A stretch of 64,000 bases of DNA from Candidatus Poribacteria bacterium (GTDB lineage: Bacteria > Poribacteria > WGA-4E > PCPOR2b): assembly GCA_022822785.1 (NCBI GenBank), contig JAJEAL010000085.1, positions 16,654 to 80,653 of the forward strand, written 5' to 3'. Positions 25,963-35,004 of the stretch are shown in pieces; position 1 is the stretch's first letter, and every line of letters starts with the position of its first letter. Position numbers and translations under genes: made by a program. The notes under the pieces were generated by a model. The model ran no database searches. It was not told where the DNA came from and was given only the letters and a program-made list of their open reading frames with translations.

Positions 25963-28320
25963 ATGAAGATTCGTGACTCACTTCGGAACATCATTGTCTG
26001 TGTGATGTGCCTGATTCCCGTCGTAACGGCTTTGGCTGATGACTATTTCGATCAGATTACAGTTTTCTCCCACGGTCGGATTACCCGCTTTGTCGAACTA
26101 CCGATAACTGTTTACATTACGCCGGCGTTACAGACAACGGGATACCTGCCCGCGCTGCGGTACGCGATGCGACAGTGGGAAGCGGTCTCGAATGGCAAAA
26201 TTCAGTTTCAAGAGTTGGCAACGAATGAGGACGCCGATATTCGGGTCCGCTGGGGATATAGTGGCGTGGAGAATACGGATATGACCTATGGCAGGGCAGA
26301 ACTCACACGCCACTATGCTGGGGATTTCTCCGTCGAAATTATCCTCTCTCTGCCTAAGCCATCCATGACGGACAGGTTATCGCAGGAAGAGATTCGGACG
26401 GTTTGTCTGCATGAATTTGGCCATGCTCTTGGACTGTGGGGGCATAGCCCTAACCCGTTGGATGTGAGTTTCTCGGCGTCCATTGCACAGCGTCCAACCG
26501 CCCGAGATCGGGCAACGCTGCTGAGAGTCTACAGCACCCCGCAAGATACGCTTCAACACGACCTTGCCATTAGCGTTTTGAAAAAGCAGATTGAAATTGA
26601 TCACACACACGCACGTACGCATTATCTGCTAGGTACGATTTACGCTGACAAAGGGGACATCGAGCTAGCTGTTGATAGCCTCAAAACCTGTCTTGAAATC
26701 AACTCGGACTTCCAGCCAGCACGGGAAACCCTTCTACAGGTATATCAGAAAGTTGGTCTCTCCCAACCAGCAGTTGATCTGCTTGAGGACACGCTCGAGC
26801 AGAAGCCTTCGTCCAACGATTACAACACGATAGGTGTGATGTATTATCGGACCGGCGAAATCGATCAATCTATAGCAGCTTTCCGAAAATCGCTCGAAAT
26901 GCACCCTTACGATCCGATACCGCGAAACAACCTCTATCAGATATATAGAGAGCAAGGGATCGAGGCGCTAAACGTTAAAGCGTATGAGGAAGCGGCATCA
27001 TATTTTTATGAAGCGCTCCAATTCAAACCTGATGATGCGATTTTGTTCCGCCTGATGGGGGATAGCTATGCTAGGGACGGCGATCTCAAACGTGCCATCG
27101 CGCAATATCGCAAGGCAGTCGAATTCGATCCCGCCGATTTAGAGATTAAACAGAATCTCGCCGGATATTTGAGCAATTACGGTGTGGAATTGACAGATGC
27201 CCAGCACTGGGAGGAGGCAATTACAGCATATCAGGAGGCGCTGCAACTAATCCCAACACTGAACATCGCGTATGCGAACTTGGTGGATGTCTTGTGGAAG
27301 CGAGCGAACACACACCGCAAGTCAGGTCATATCGACAAAGCAATTGATGCCTATCTCGAACTGATTCAGGTCGATAGGGCTGCCGCCGACGCACACAGCC
27401 TACTTGGCGAACTGTATTTGAAAAAAGGGGCATACCCACAGGCGATTGAAGCATTCCAATCAGCGTTTTCCACGAAACCTGATAATGGGCAATATCGCAA
27501 GAATCTTGTCGCTGCCTATCACCATTACGCACAACACCTCGACAACAAAGCGCGGTACAACGAAGCGATTGATCAGTTACGGCTCGCGCTTGCACTCTCT
27601 CCTGAACAGGTGAACCTCCGCTTGAGTCTTATCAATACCTATCAACATGCCGGTGACTTTTCAAGTGCCGAAGCCGAGCTGACCCAGCTCTTGGAAGATT
27701 CACCGCACGGATTGCAGGGAGAAAATCTCTCAAAAAATCTGCACGTTGCACGTGGCAATGCACTGATGAACCAGAAAGAATACACTGCCGCGCTTGCTGA
27801 ATTTGAGAAGATTGATAGTTCAGCAAAAAGTGCAGAAATTTACAACACAATCGGCTACCTCCATCTGGTAAAAAAGCAACCGATTGCAGCGCTAGCAGCT
27901 TTTGAGTCCGCGTTAGTTCTTGCACCGATGAATAACGTGGCTTTCCAAAACCTACTATCAATAAAATCCCAATTTGCGAGGCAGCTTGTCGATGATCGGT
28001 TCCGCGGAACGAGAATCCTCGACGAGTCGGGACATTCACCGCGCCTTAAGAACCGGCTTGCCCTCGCCCGAAACAGTCTCGCTGTGTGTTATATCGGTCG
28101 CGATGAACTCCTAGACGCTGTGGAGGAATATCGTGCAGCAGTCGAGTTAGCACCTACGGCAAAGGAAGTAAGAATCGCATTGAGAGGTACAGGCAGACAG
28201 CTGATACTGGCACTACAAAAAAAGAATGCGCGCCAGCAGATAGGCGAGGTGATGGATTGGCTTCAGGAATTGGACGCCGATAATTTAAGCGTCGAAGGGT
28301 CACTTGATGGTGGAAATTAG
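25963..28320 (+). CDS. secreted matrixin-like zinc metalloprotease with TPR repeats
   Basis: 785 residues. A signal peptide covers about residues 1-26 (hydrophobic IIVCVMCLIPVVTALA). A matrixin-type catalytic domain follows, with the zinc motif HEFGHALGLWGHS (HExxHxxGxxH) near residues 150-162. From about residue 200 to the end there are a dozen or so tetratricopeptide repeats (for example NTIGVMYYRTGEIDQSIAAFRKSLE). It is therefore an exported protein combining a peptidase with a long protein-binding solenoid. GAGGAAATCGCC precedes the ATG. Family functions include surface-protein turnover; the target is unknown. Confidence 0.85.
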   Translation: MKIRDSLRNIIVCVMCLIPVVTALADDYFDQITVFSHGRITRFVELPITVYITPALQTTGYLPALRYAMRQWEAVSNGKIQFQELATNEDADIRVRWGYSGVENTDMTYGRAELTRHYAGDFSVEIILSLPKPSMTDRLSQEEIRTVCLHEFGHALGLWGHSPNPLDVSFSASIAQRPTARDRATLLRVYSTPQDTLQHDLAISVLKKQIEIDHTHARTHYLLGTIYADKGDIELAVDSLKTCLEINSDFQPARETLLQVYQKVGLSQPAVDLLEDTLEQKPSSNDYNTIGVMYYRTGEIDQSIAAFRKSLEMHPYDPIPRNNLYQIYREQGIEALNVKAYEEAASYFYEALQFKPDDAILFRLMGDSYARDGDLKRAIAQYRKAVEFDPADLEIKQNLAGYLSNYGVELTDAQHWEEAITAYQEALQLIPTLNIAYANLVDVLWKRANTHRKSGHIDKAIDAYLELIQVDRAAADAHSLLGELYLKKGAYPQAIEAFQSAFSTKPDNGQYRKNLVAAYHHYAQHLDNKARYNEAIDQLRLALALSPEQVNLRLSLINTYQHAGDFSSAEAELTQLLEDSPHGLQGENLSKNLHVARGNALMNQKEYTAALAEFEKIDSSAKSAEIYNTIGYLHLVKKQPIAALAAFESALVLAPMNNVAFQNLLSIKSQFARQLVDDRFRGTRILDESGHSPRLKNRLALARNSLAVCYIGRDELLDAVEEYRAAVELAPTAKEVRIALRGTGRQLILALQKKNARQQIGEVMDWLQELDADNLSVEGSLDGGN

Positions 28321-28599
28321 GGAGCGTGGAAAGATCAGGACCTCCGCGCATTAAGTCAATTGGAAAGGATAAATGGAGGGGCAACCAATTAACGGATATT
28401 TCAATGCGCTGAGATTTTTGGGAATGAAATTGAGGGAGTTGTCAGATGAGGGACCGGCAGCAACGCCGGTTCACTGGCGAGTCAGCAAATCCGACTCCGT
28501 TTTGTTATGACAGTGGCAGACCTGTATGCCATACAGTTTCGGAAAGAGTCCGATACTGCTGTTAGCATAAGGTCTGCCAAATCCAAACTGGTGGAGAAT

Positions 28600-29559
28600 C
28601 TATCCTATGTTCAGGTAACGCGCTGCATCGGCTTCCTGCCATTGGAATTGTAGAGGTGTTTTTTCGTGAGGCTTGAAGGGTTTTATCACCTCATCAATAG
28701 GTGTACCTAACACATCAATCCGCTCAAGATCTGCGACTCCGTAACCCATCTCATTGGCATAGTGGAACAAGCCGATCTGCAACGGCTCAAATCCCATAGT
28801 CTTCGTGGTTACAGCGTCTGCAGCAAACACATCGGCACCGGCAACAGCAATTCCGAGCGGAATCGAATCGGTGCCTCCGGGACCGTTCCCCTGCAAACCA
28901 ACAGTGCCGTCAATGACTGCAATATCTGGCGACAGATAACGGGATAGGCGGATGAGATTGATATTTAACATTTGGGCTTCGCGCGGCAGTTCTCGATCCG
29001 CATGGCTATAGTAGCCGTGCATCTTGATGCGGTCTGAGAGATGGATTGTCCCCATAATCATGTTTTTAAGGGCGAGCGTTACCACATCGACATCATGCGT
29101 TTTTGCAACTGCGACTGAGATTGTGCAGGGACAGTCGAGCACAGTTTTGGGCATCCGCACAGGGACTTCGCTGCGATCGGCAAGAACGACAGGAGTCTCC
29201 TCCCAGTTTTCATCTTGATGAAGGTCCATTAACTGAATCGGAATGGTATATTCATCGAGTAAAGACTTGTAACCGAAATTATCGAAAGCCTCTCCTGAAT
29301 ACGCTTGATTAGCCCCTTCTGCGATGATAATCTCTTTCGGTGGCTCTGGCACAGTCAACAAGAAATCAATTGCGCCACGGATTGCGTCCACGTGTGTTGA
29401 GGCGAGTTGATTTTTGCTGGATAGGAAATTCGGCTTCAACATCACCTGCTCACGCAACTTGGGTGTGACATCAGCGCGCACGAGATCCAGAGCGGTGAAG
29501 ACGTTTTGGCGTCGCTCGCCGGTTCGGGCAAGTCCGACCCTCGTTTGATTGGTAGCCAT
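28600..29559 (-). CDS. DUF362 domain-containing protein
   Basis: 319 residues. DUF362 proteins often contain a 4Fe-4S ferredoxin part; none of its CxxCxxC motifs is seen here, so this is the short, cluster-free form. Conserved text: VMLKPNFLS, VAVAKTHDVDVVTLALKNMIMG, AVIDGTVGLQGNGPGGTD and AADAVTTKTMGF. Function is not established; some members are suspected oxidoreductases. AGGAGGATACCG precedes ATG 29559. The flanking 279 bases on the copA side hold no gene, and about 120 bases separate it from the TIM-barrel gene upstream. Confidence 0.85.
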   Translation of the reverse strand: MATNQTRVGLARTGERRQNVFTALDLVRADVTPKLREQVMLKPNFLSSKNQLASTHVDAIRGAIDFLLTVPEPPKEIIIAEGANQAYSGEAFDNFGYKSLLDEYTIPIQLMDLHQDENWEETPVVLADRSEVPVRMPKTVLDCPCTISVAVAKTHDVDVVTLALKNMIMGTIHLSDRIKMHGYYSHADRELPREAQMLNINLIRLSRYLSPDIAVIDGTVGLQGNGPGGTDSIPLGIAVAGADVFAADAVTTKTMGFEPLQIGLFHYANEMGYGVADLERIDVLGTPIDEVIKPFKPHEKTPLQFQWQEADAARYLNIG

Positions 29560-29679
29560 CGGTATCCTCCTTGTTTTTTACCCTTCCACATTCTCCCCAC
29601 AACAATTGTATCTGAGGAATAGAGCGATTCAGGAAAAGTCGTTAAGTGATAATGGGCGAGATGGACTCGCCCAAACAGT

Positions 29680-30447
29680 CTAAACCAGAGCGTTTAACAT
29701 CTGGGCAAAGCGAGGAACGGCGGTCATTGCATCCTCGGCGGCTTCATATTCAATTGATATATAGCCTTTGTAACCCTCTGCTTTGAGCATACTGACAATT
29801 TTGGAAAAATCTGCTTCCTCCTTGCCGCCAGCTTCCTGTGGAATCTCAGTTTTTGCATGAGCGGTTACGGCGTAAGGGGCGACACGTGCGAGAGAACCGT
29901 AGGGGTCTTGACGGAAATTACCTGTATCCAAATTCACACCGACCCATTCCGAGTCAACGGAGGTAACCAAATCGATAACCTGATTAGCTGTAGAGGTAAT
30001 TCCGCCATGATTTTCCAACGCGAGCAAAACGCCACGGGGTGCAGCGTATTCTGCACACTCCTTGAGCCCATCGATCGTCCATTGACGAGCTTCTGCTTCG
30101 CTATGCCCTTCAGGTGTCCCTCCAGCGAACAGGCGTAGACAAGGTGCCCCAAGTTTAACAGAGATGTCAATCCAATCTTTGACATACTCGATTTGTGCGG
30201 CACGCTCAGCAGCGTCAGCGTCTGTGAAACGATTACCAACCGCTGCTGCTGATATTTGTAACCCAAGTAGATAACATTGACGTTTCAAGGCATACAAATA
30301 GGCATCATCGGTTGAGGAAAAATAATAGGCGGTCAACTCGACACCATCTATGTCCATCTCGACTGCCTTTTGAAGGAAATCCTCAAGACTCATTTGACCA
30401 CTTGTCAAATACTGACGGAATGAATAGGCGGCACATCCAACTTTCAT
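29680..30447 (-). CDS. sugar phosphate isomerase/epimerase-like TIM barrel (AP endonuclease 2 superfamily)
   Basis: 255 residues from ATG 30447 (GAGGAGG lies 12 bases upstream; the longer frame begins in that ribosome site). Strand-end metal ligands typical of the xylose-isomerase-like superfamily are visible: DGVELTAY, ALENHGG, GVNLDTGNF, AHAKTE and ISIEYEAAED. The reaction is probably isomerisation or epimerisation of a ketose or cyclitol. It lies directly after the VOC gene (stop 30455), with its ribosome site just past that stop, so they form one unit. Confidence 0.88.
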   Translation of the reverse strand: MKVGCAAYSFRQYLTSGQMSLEDFLQKAVEMDIDGVELTAYYFSSTDDAYLYALKRQCYLLGLQISAAAVGNRFTDADAAERAAQIEYVKDWIDISVKLGAPCLRLFAGGTPEGHSEAEARQWTIDGLKECAEYAAPRGVLLALENHGGITSTANQVIDLVTSVDSEWVGVNLDTGNFRQDPYGSLARVAPYAVTAHAKTEIPQEAGGKEEADFSKIVSMLKAEGYKGYISIEYEAAEDAMTAVPRFAQMLNALV

Positions 30448-30454
30448 GCTTGTT

Positions 30455-30844
30455 CTATGCCTCCTCACGTTCTAGTAGCTCAATTTCATAGCCGTCCGGA
30501 TCGTCGATAAACGCCATCTTCATGCCACCGGAGGTGAACTGTTCACGCCAACCGTCGGGCCAAATCTCAATGCCATCTTTCTCTAACGTGTCACAGCATT
30601 CGACGAGGTCCGGCACACCAATGGCAAAGTGCATTAAATCCTCTGGCACATTGAGTTCATAATCAGGTGAATAGGTTAATTCGAGGGTATGTAGGTTACC
30701 GGGCAGCTCTAGGTGTGCAATCTGATTGCCGGCAGGCGATTTGTCGCTTCGACTTTTCACGACGAAACCTAGATGGTCGCAATACCAATTAATGGATTTA
30801 TCGAGGTCACTTACTCGAACACGGGTATGTAAAAAGACTGCCAT
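30455..30844 (-). CDS. glyoxalase/VOC superfamily protein
   Basis: 129 residues, one vicinal-oxygen-chelate domain made of two paired beta-alpha-beta-beta-beta modules. Metal-ligand positions: HTRVRVSDL (His6), Glu in HTLELTY, HFAIGV and the late DPDGYEIELLE Glu. This pattern matches lactoylglutathione lyase (GloA), which detoxifies methylglyoxal, but the family also contains dioxygenases and epimerases. It is the first gene of a two-gene unit with the TIM-barrel isomerase. The start at 30844 is preceded by AAGGAAA. Confidence 0.85.
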   Translation of the reverse strand: MAVFLHTRVRVSDLDKSINWYCDHLGFVVKSRSDKSPAGNQIAHLELPGNLHTLELTYSPDYELNVPEDLMHFAIGVPDLVECCDTLEKDGIEIWPDGWREQFTSGGMKMAFIDDPDGYEIELLEREEA

Positions 30845-31212
30845 TTGATTTCCTTTCTGTTACCGATTTTGGGTAAATCTACTGAGGTAGAAACAACTCT
30901 AAATAATGATAACACACGCCCCGCGATCAAGCAAGTTCTTTTAAGATCGAACACGACCAGAGAGGATTTATGGCAAATCTTTGTTGCAAAACGGTGTTAG
31001 GTATGAGATAGTTAAATGTGTTCACTCAGGCGTCGCTTCATTTAATTGATGAGGGGTGAAAGGAATAAATGGACGCCTACTACGCTAAAACCCAATCTAC
31101 GATATTTTGCAGATTAGGAAATCTATGTTACGATGGAACCCGCAGCATTTGAGGCAGAGATTACGGCATATAGAGGGCGTCTACTATTAAGAACTTAGAT
31201 TATAATACTACA
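30845..31212. other. divergent intergenic region
   Basis: About 370 bases between the minus-strand VOC gene and the plus-strand TPR gene. I see no gene, tRNA or strong repeat. It must hold the two promoters; the one for the TPR gene has its -10 box directly at the start codon (see the promoter entry). Confidence 0.6.
31201..31206 (+). promoter_or_regulatory. -10 box abutting the TPR gene start (possible leaderless transcript)
   Basis: Consensus TATAAT at 31201-31206 ends six bases before ATG 31213. No Shine-Dalgarno sequence lies between them (ACTACA). If this box is used, the transcript would begin at or within a base or two of the A of ATG. No good -35 match is seen at the expected distance. 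Confidence 0.5.
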
Positions 31213-32457
31213 ATGAAAAAGATTAAATATTTACCGATTTTTATAGCGACAGCGCTCATTACGATTTCCATCAGTTTGGCTCAAGAGCCAACGGAAAGCC
31301 CTGAATTGGATTCTAAATTGTATGAGCTGCACTTTCAAAAGGGCAAAGAACACAATGACGATGGAGAAAGAGGGCTCGCCCGGAAGTATTTCCTGATGAC
31401 AATTTATCTGCACCCGGACCACCCCGGCGCCAACTATCAACTCGGATTGATGGCATATAGCGACAACAATTATTCAGCTGCCATCTCATTCCTAGAGCGA
31501 GCAAGCATGGGGATGCCCAACAAGATTGAACTTTATTACTGGCTTGGGGGTGCATATTGGAAGAAGCGTCTAGCAGAAGGGGCGATACGAAGCTACCGAA
31601 AAGCGGTGGCACTTGATCCGGAGCATGAGCATCCCTTTTCGCTTTATGCGCTAGAAAATCTCGCCGAAGTCTATACCCGAACGGAACGGCTCCACGAATC
31701 AATGGAGGCGTATCAGGCTGCACTGAAACGCGAAACAAGAAGCGAGTGGATCTCCAAGATTAAGGATCAGATTGCGGAGCTCCACTTGACAATGGGCACC
31801 TATAAAGATGATGGCAATACACGGTATAATGAGAAGGGCGAAGTCATCGGTGGCGTCGGGGATGGGGATATGCGCACCAATCTCTACTTTGAGATAGCGA
31901 GACATAGCACTGACCCGGTGAAAGAGGCGATTAATTATCAGAAGTCGATCGAAGCGGATCCGGGGATGTATCAGTCGTATTTTAATCTGGGTTGGGCATT
32001 GACTCGGCAAGGGAAATACGCTGAAGCGGTTTCTGCTTTCATCCGTTCCGATGAAGTGTGGCGAACGGACCGAAGCTGGAATTCAGAGGCAATCCCCAAA
32101 ATTGACGCGCACGCATTTTTAGCACTGTGCTATGTCGAATTAGGAGAACCCGAAAAAGCGCTTAATTATGCGGAAATCGCGCTAGATTTTGCTCCAAATT
32201 ACTATTACGGCTTGCTATATAAAGCGAGAGCATTGATTAAACTGGATCGTGCTCAAGAGGGAATATCTATCTTGGAGGGTTTAGTTGACACAAATCCGGA
32301 CGAAGCAGAAGCATTGTACGCACTCTATAAGGGCTATCGTGCGGCTTTGAAGCCGAAATTGGCACTTGCTGCACTATACCAAGCTGTCCGCGCTCAAGTG
32401 GACAAGCAACAGAAAACACGTTGGGAAGAAGAAATCAACGTGCTGGAAGAGAAATAA
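31213..32457 (+). CDS. exported tetratricopeptide repeat protein
   Basis: 414 residues. Residues 1-23 form a signal peptide (KK followed by FIATALITISISLA). The rest is TPR: typical A/B helix pairs are seen at GARKYF-type starts, in PGANYQLGLMAYSDNNYSAAISFLERA, and in three to four pairs toward the C-terminus. No enzymatic motif. Exported TPR proteins scaffold envelope complexes. No ribosome site precedes the ATG, in agreement with the -10 box next to it. The YceI-like gene follows 47 bases later with its own ribosome site. Confidence 0.8.
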   Translation: MKKIKYLPIFIATALITISISLAQEPTESPELDSKLYELHFQKGKEHNDDGERGLARKYFLMTIYLHPDHPGANYQLGLMAYSDNNYSAAISFLERASMGMPNKIELYYWLGGAYWKKRLAEGAIRSYRKAVALDPEHEHPFSLYALENLAEVYTRTERLHESMEAYQAALKRETRSEWISKIKDQIAELHLTMGTYKDDGNTRYNEKGEVIGGVGDGDMRTNLYFEIARHSTDPVKEAINYQKSIEADPGMYQSYFNLGWALTRQGKYAEAVSAFIRSDEVWRTDRSWNSEAIPKIDAHAFLALCYVELGEPEKALNYAEIALDFAPNYYYGLLYKARALIKLDRAQEGISILEGLVDTNPDEAEALYALYKGYRAALKPKLALAALYQAVRAQVDKQQKTRWEEEINVLEEK

Positions 32458-32504
32458 TTGTTCATTCTCTTTCTTAAACCTAACTTAAAATAAGGAGAAA
32501 AGTA

Positions 32505-33332
32505 ATGACCAGGTTCAGTCGTTATGCCCTGATTATGGGCATAGTTACTCTAACGATTTTATCGACGGGGGTTTTTGCTGCTGAGAATCCGTGCAATCCT
32601 TGCGGTGGGGAGGCGACGAATCCCTGTAATCCCTGTACCCCTTCAGGGCTGAAACACTTTGGAGTCGATGATCCCAGAGGCAGAGATGTGCTCACCTTCG
32701 ATTCTAAGGCACCGCTAGAAAAAATTGTCGGCACCACTAACAAAATAACAGGTCACATTCAGGTCAATCCGAAAGACATCACCAAAGGATTAAAAGCATC
32801 CTTTGAATTGGACCTCGCCAGCCTGAAGACAGGTATTGACACACGCGATGAACACATGCGGGATAACTTTTTGGAGACAGCGAAGTATCCCACAGCAATG
32901 CTCACCATAAACAAAGTGACCAAAGCCTCTGATAAGATGCTTATGGATGGAAAAACACTCATGGTGGATGCGGAAGGCACTTTGTCGCTACACGGGGTTA
33001 AGAATAGTGTCCAGCTAAAAGACATTACGGTCACCTATTTTGACGAGAGTGAAGCCACCAAGGGCAGATTGCCGGGCGATCTACTGATAATTAACGGGGG
33101 GTTTTCACTGAATCTTCCCGATTACAATATTGAGGTTCCTCAATTCATTTTCCTCAAACTGGCAGAGACAATCAAGGTGAGCGTGGATTTGGCCGGCTCA
33201 ACAGCGACAAAAGGGGCTGTCAGTAATCCGTGCAATCCTTGTAATCCGTGTGCAGGCGTAAATCCTTGTAATCCGTGCAATCCGTGCGGAGGAGCAAATC
33301 CTGGCAATCCATGCAACCCGTGTGGAACTTAG
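32505..33332 (+). CDS. YceI-family periplasmic protein flanked by NPC repeats
   Basis: 275 residues. A signal peptide ends near residue 25 (GVFA/AENPC). The central YceI lipocalin-like domain (about 48-235: [14 protein letters not shown] to the [10 protein letters not shown] block and [13 protein letters not shown] ending) binds hydrophobic molecules such as isoprenoids in known members. At both ends are Asn-Pro-Cys repeats: four NPC before the domain and eight at the C-terminus, 12 Cys in all and nearly none between. Such Cys spacing (every third residue) could bind metal or form disulfides; this is inference. AAGGAG precedes the ATG. Confidence 0.85.
   Translation: MTRFSRYALIMGIVTLTILSTGVFAAENPCNPCGGEATNPCNPCTPSGLKHFGVDDPRGRDVLTFDSKAPLEKIVGTTNKITGHIQVNPKDITKGLKASFELDLASLKTGIDTRDEHMRDNFLETAKYPTAMLTINKVTKASDKMLMDGKTLMVDAEGTLSLHGVKNSVQLKDITVTYFDESEATKGRLPGDLLIINGGFSLNLPDYNIEVPQFIFLKLAETIKVSVDLAGSTATKGAVSNPCNPCNPCAGVNPCNPCNPCGGANPGNPCNPCGT
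33237..33328 (+). repeat. NPC-encoding short repeat at the YceI C-terminus
   Basis: Imperfect 9-base units (AATCCGTGC / AATCCTTGT) encode Asn-Pro-Cys in blocks of three, three and two. Codon changes within units keep the protein sequence, so selection acts on the protein and not on the DNA repeat. A short matching block at 32587-32638 encodes the N-terminal copies. Confidence 0.7.
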
Positions 33333-33356
33333 GATTAGGGAGGAATGTATCTGTGA

Positions 33357-33377
33357 GGGAGGGTTCCACACCCTCCC
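33357..33377 (+). terminator. GGGAGGG/CCCTCCC hairpin after the YceI gene
   Basis: A perfect 7-base stem with a TTCCACA loop lies 24 bases after the YceI stop and 27 bases before the glycosyltransferase ATG. It lacks a U-tract, so it may attenuate or only separate the two genes. Confidence 0.4.
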
Positions 33378-33404
33378 ATCTCCAGAAATTTGGAAGCATC
33401 TCAA

Positions 33405-34085
33405 ATGAATGTGTCCGTTATCATCCCTGCTTTTAATGAAGAGGAATCCATCGGCAAAGTCATCGCCGATATCCCCAAGACGTGCGTTCAAGAGATTATT
33501 GTTGTTGACAACGGTTGTCTTGATCGAACAGCTGAAGTAGCTCGCGCTGCGGGGGCGCGGGTGATAAGAGAAGAACGCAAAGGTTACGGTTCAGCGTGTC
33601 TTGCCGGTATTGCTGCGTTGAACGCGCCAGAAATAGTTGTCTTTCTCGATGGCGACTATAGCGACTTCCCGTCGGAGATGTCGTTGCTCCTACAACCAAT
33701 TCTTGCCGGGGAGGCAGAGATGGTGATCGGCTCTCGGATACGCGGTGTGTGTGAGAGAGGAGCTCTACTCCCGCAGGCTCGCTTTGGCAATGCGTTAGCC
33801 ACCTTTCTAATTCGGTTGCTATTCCGGGTCCGTTACACCGATTTAGGTCCCTTTCGGGCGATTCGCCATGAACGACTATTAGCAATGGATATGCAGGACA
33901 AGACTTTTGGCTGGACGGTTGAGATGCAAGTTAAAGCGGCAAAGATGGGGTTACGGGTATGTGAAGTGCCAGTTAGCTACCGGAAGCGGATTGGCCAATC
34001 GAAAATTACAGGAACGGTTAAAGGAACGATTTTAGCAGGATATAAAATCATCATAACAATTCTTCGTTACAGTTTGGCACGATGA
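33405..34085 (+). CDS. family 2 glycosyltransferase
   Basis: About 227 residues from ATG 33405 (an in-frame TTG at 33390 is less likely). GT-A fold: SVIIPAFNEEESIG at the start, IVVDNGCLDRT, and the metal-binding DxD in VVFLDGDYSD. QVKAAKMGLRVCEVPVSYRKR fits the acceptor side of dolichol-phosphate mannosyltransferase-like enzymes. No membrane segment is present, so a lipid-linked acceptor at the inner face is possible but unproven. Its stop overlaps the Crp/Fnr gene by four bases (ATGA), so the two are coupled. Confidence 0.9.
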   Translation: MNVSVIIPAFNEEESIGKVIADIPKTCVQEIIVVDNGCLDRTAEVARAAGARVIREERKGYGSACLAGIAALNAPEIVVFLDGDYSDFPSEMSLLLQPILAGEAEMVIGSRIRGVCERGALLPQARFGNALATFLIRLLFRVRYTDLGPFRAIRHERLLAMDMQDKTFGWTVEMQVKAAKMGLRVCEVPVSYRKRIGQSKITGTVKGTILAGYKIIITILRYSLAR

Positions 34086-34852
34086 AAAAACTAGAGAAAA
34101 TTTGGTATCTGAAACATTTTGATATTTTCAAAGATTTGACCGAGAGAGAAATGGACGTCATTGACCGTATTTCATACATGAAACATTATAGCCGCCGTGA
34201 CCGAATTTACGGACAAGACGACCCGGGGGATGTAGTTTACCTACTCAAAGAGGGACGGGTCAAAATTTACAAGCTGTCATCCGACGGGAAGGAGTTAACG
34301 TTGGCAGTGCTCGAAGCTGGTGAAATCTTCGGCGAGATGGCATTGATTGACGAAGGTCCCCGTAACACAATTGCTGAGGCGTTAGAGGATTCATATATCT
34401 GTGTGATACGTCGTCGGGATTTTGAAATGCTGTTGAAGAAGAAGCCAGACCTAGCAATGCACATCACCAAATTGATTGGACTGCGCAGGCGGGAGATTGA
34501 GAATCAGCTTGAAAACTTAGTGTTCCGCAATGCACCGTCTCGACTTGCTCTCCTGCTGATGTCGTTAGCAGAAAAGCACGGTGTTCGTGATAGTCAGGGC
34601 ATTATCCTGAACGTGAAGCTTTCGCAGCAGGAACTAGCCAATCTGATTGGAACAGCACGGGAGACGACGAGTGCCCTCCTCAATGAGTTCAAACGACTCG
34701 GTTTGATAGACATCCGTCACCGACGAATCAAGATTCTGGAGCAGTGGCAACTAAAAAAAATTGCGGACGCAAAGATGAAGGAGTTTCCAATCAAGGTTGA
34801 ACCTGAAGGGGAAAGTACAGAAGAAGAAAGTGAGACTGTTGTCCAGCAGTGA
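34082..34852 (+). CDS. Crp/Fnr-family transcriptional regulator
   Basis: 256 residues. The cyclic-nucleotide-binding-like jelly roll covers about residues 12-130 (block GEIFGEMALIDEGPRNTIAEAL), a long dimer helix follows, and the winged helix-turn-helix is near 180-215 (LSQQELANLIGTARETTSALLNEF). The strict cAMP-binding Arg-Ser pair is not preserved (GPRNTIAEA instead), so the ligand is uncertain; no Fnr-type cysteine cluster is seen. The C-terminus is long and acidic. It overlaps the glycosyltransferase gene by four bases. Confidence 0.92.
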   Translation: MKKLEKIWYLKHFDIFKDLTEREMDVIDRISYMKHYSRRDRIYGQDDPGDVVYLLKEGRVKIYKLSSDGKELTLAVLEAGEIFGEMALIDEGPRNTIAEALEDSYICVIRRRDFEMLLKKKPDLAMHITKLIGLRRREIENQLENLVFRNAPSRLALLLMSLAEKHGVRDSQGIILNVKLSQQELANLIGTARETTSALLNEFKRLGLIDIRHRRIKILEQWQLKKIADAKMKEFPIKVEPEGESTEEESETVVQQ

Positions 34853-34893
34853 TATGCCTCTTTCTTTGATTTGAGGGCCGCGATAGAAATTAA

Positions 34894-34922
34894 TTGTGAT
34901 AGACTCTTTTTTGTTTTATACT
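34894..34922 (+). promoter_or_regulatory. promoter upstream of the 35005 TIM-barrel gene
   Basis: TTGTGA at 34894-34899, a 17-base T-rich spacer and TATACT at 34917-34922. A transcript from here would carry about 75 bases before ATG 35005. Confidence 0.55.
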
Positions 34923-35004
34923 GGTAATGGTTGAAAACAGAGGACTTCAGTAAAAGTTAGGGCACTTGTGCAATATATATGGAAATGAAACGAAGGTGAA
35001 GATA

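Noticed and set aside
33237..33328. CRISPR-like or satellite DNA from the AATCCGTGC repeats
   Set aside because: The repeat is in frame within the YceI gene and encodes NPC units with synonymous changes; it is a protein repeat.
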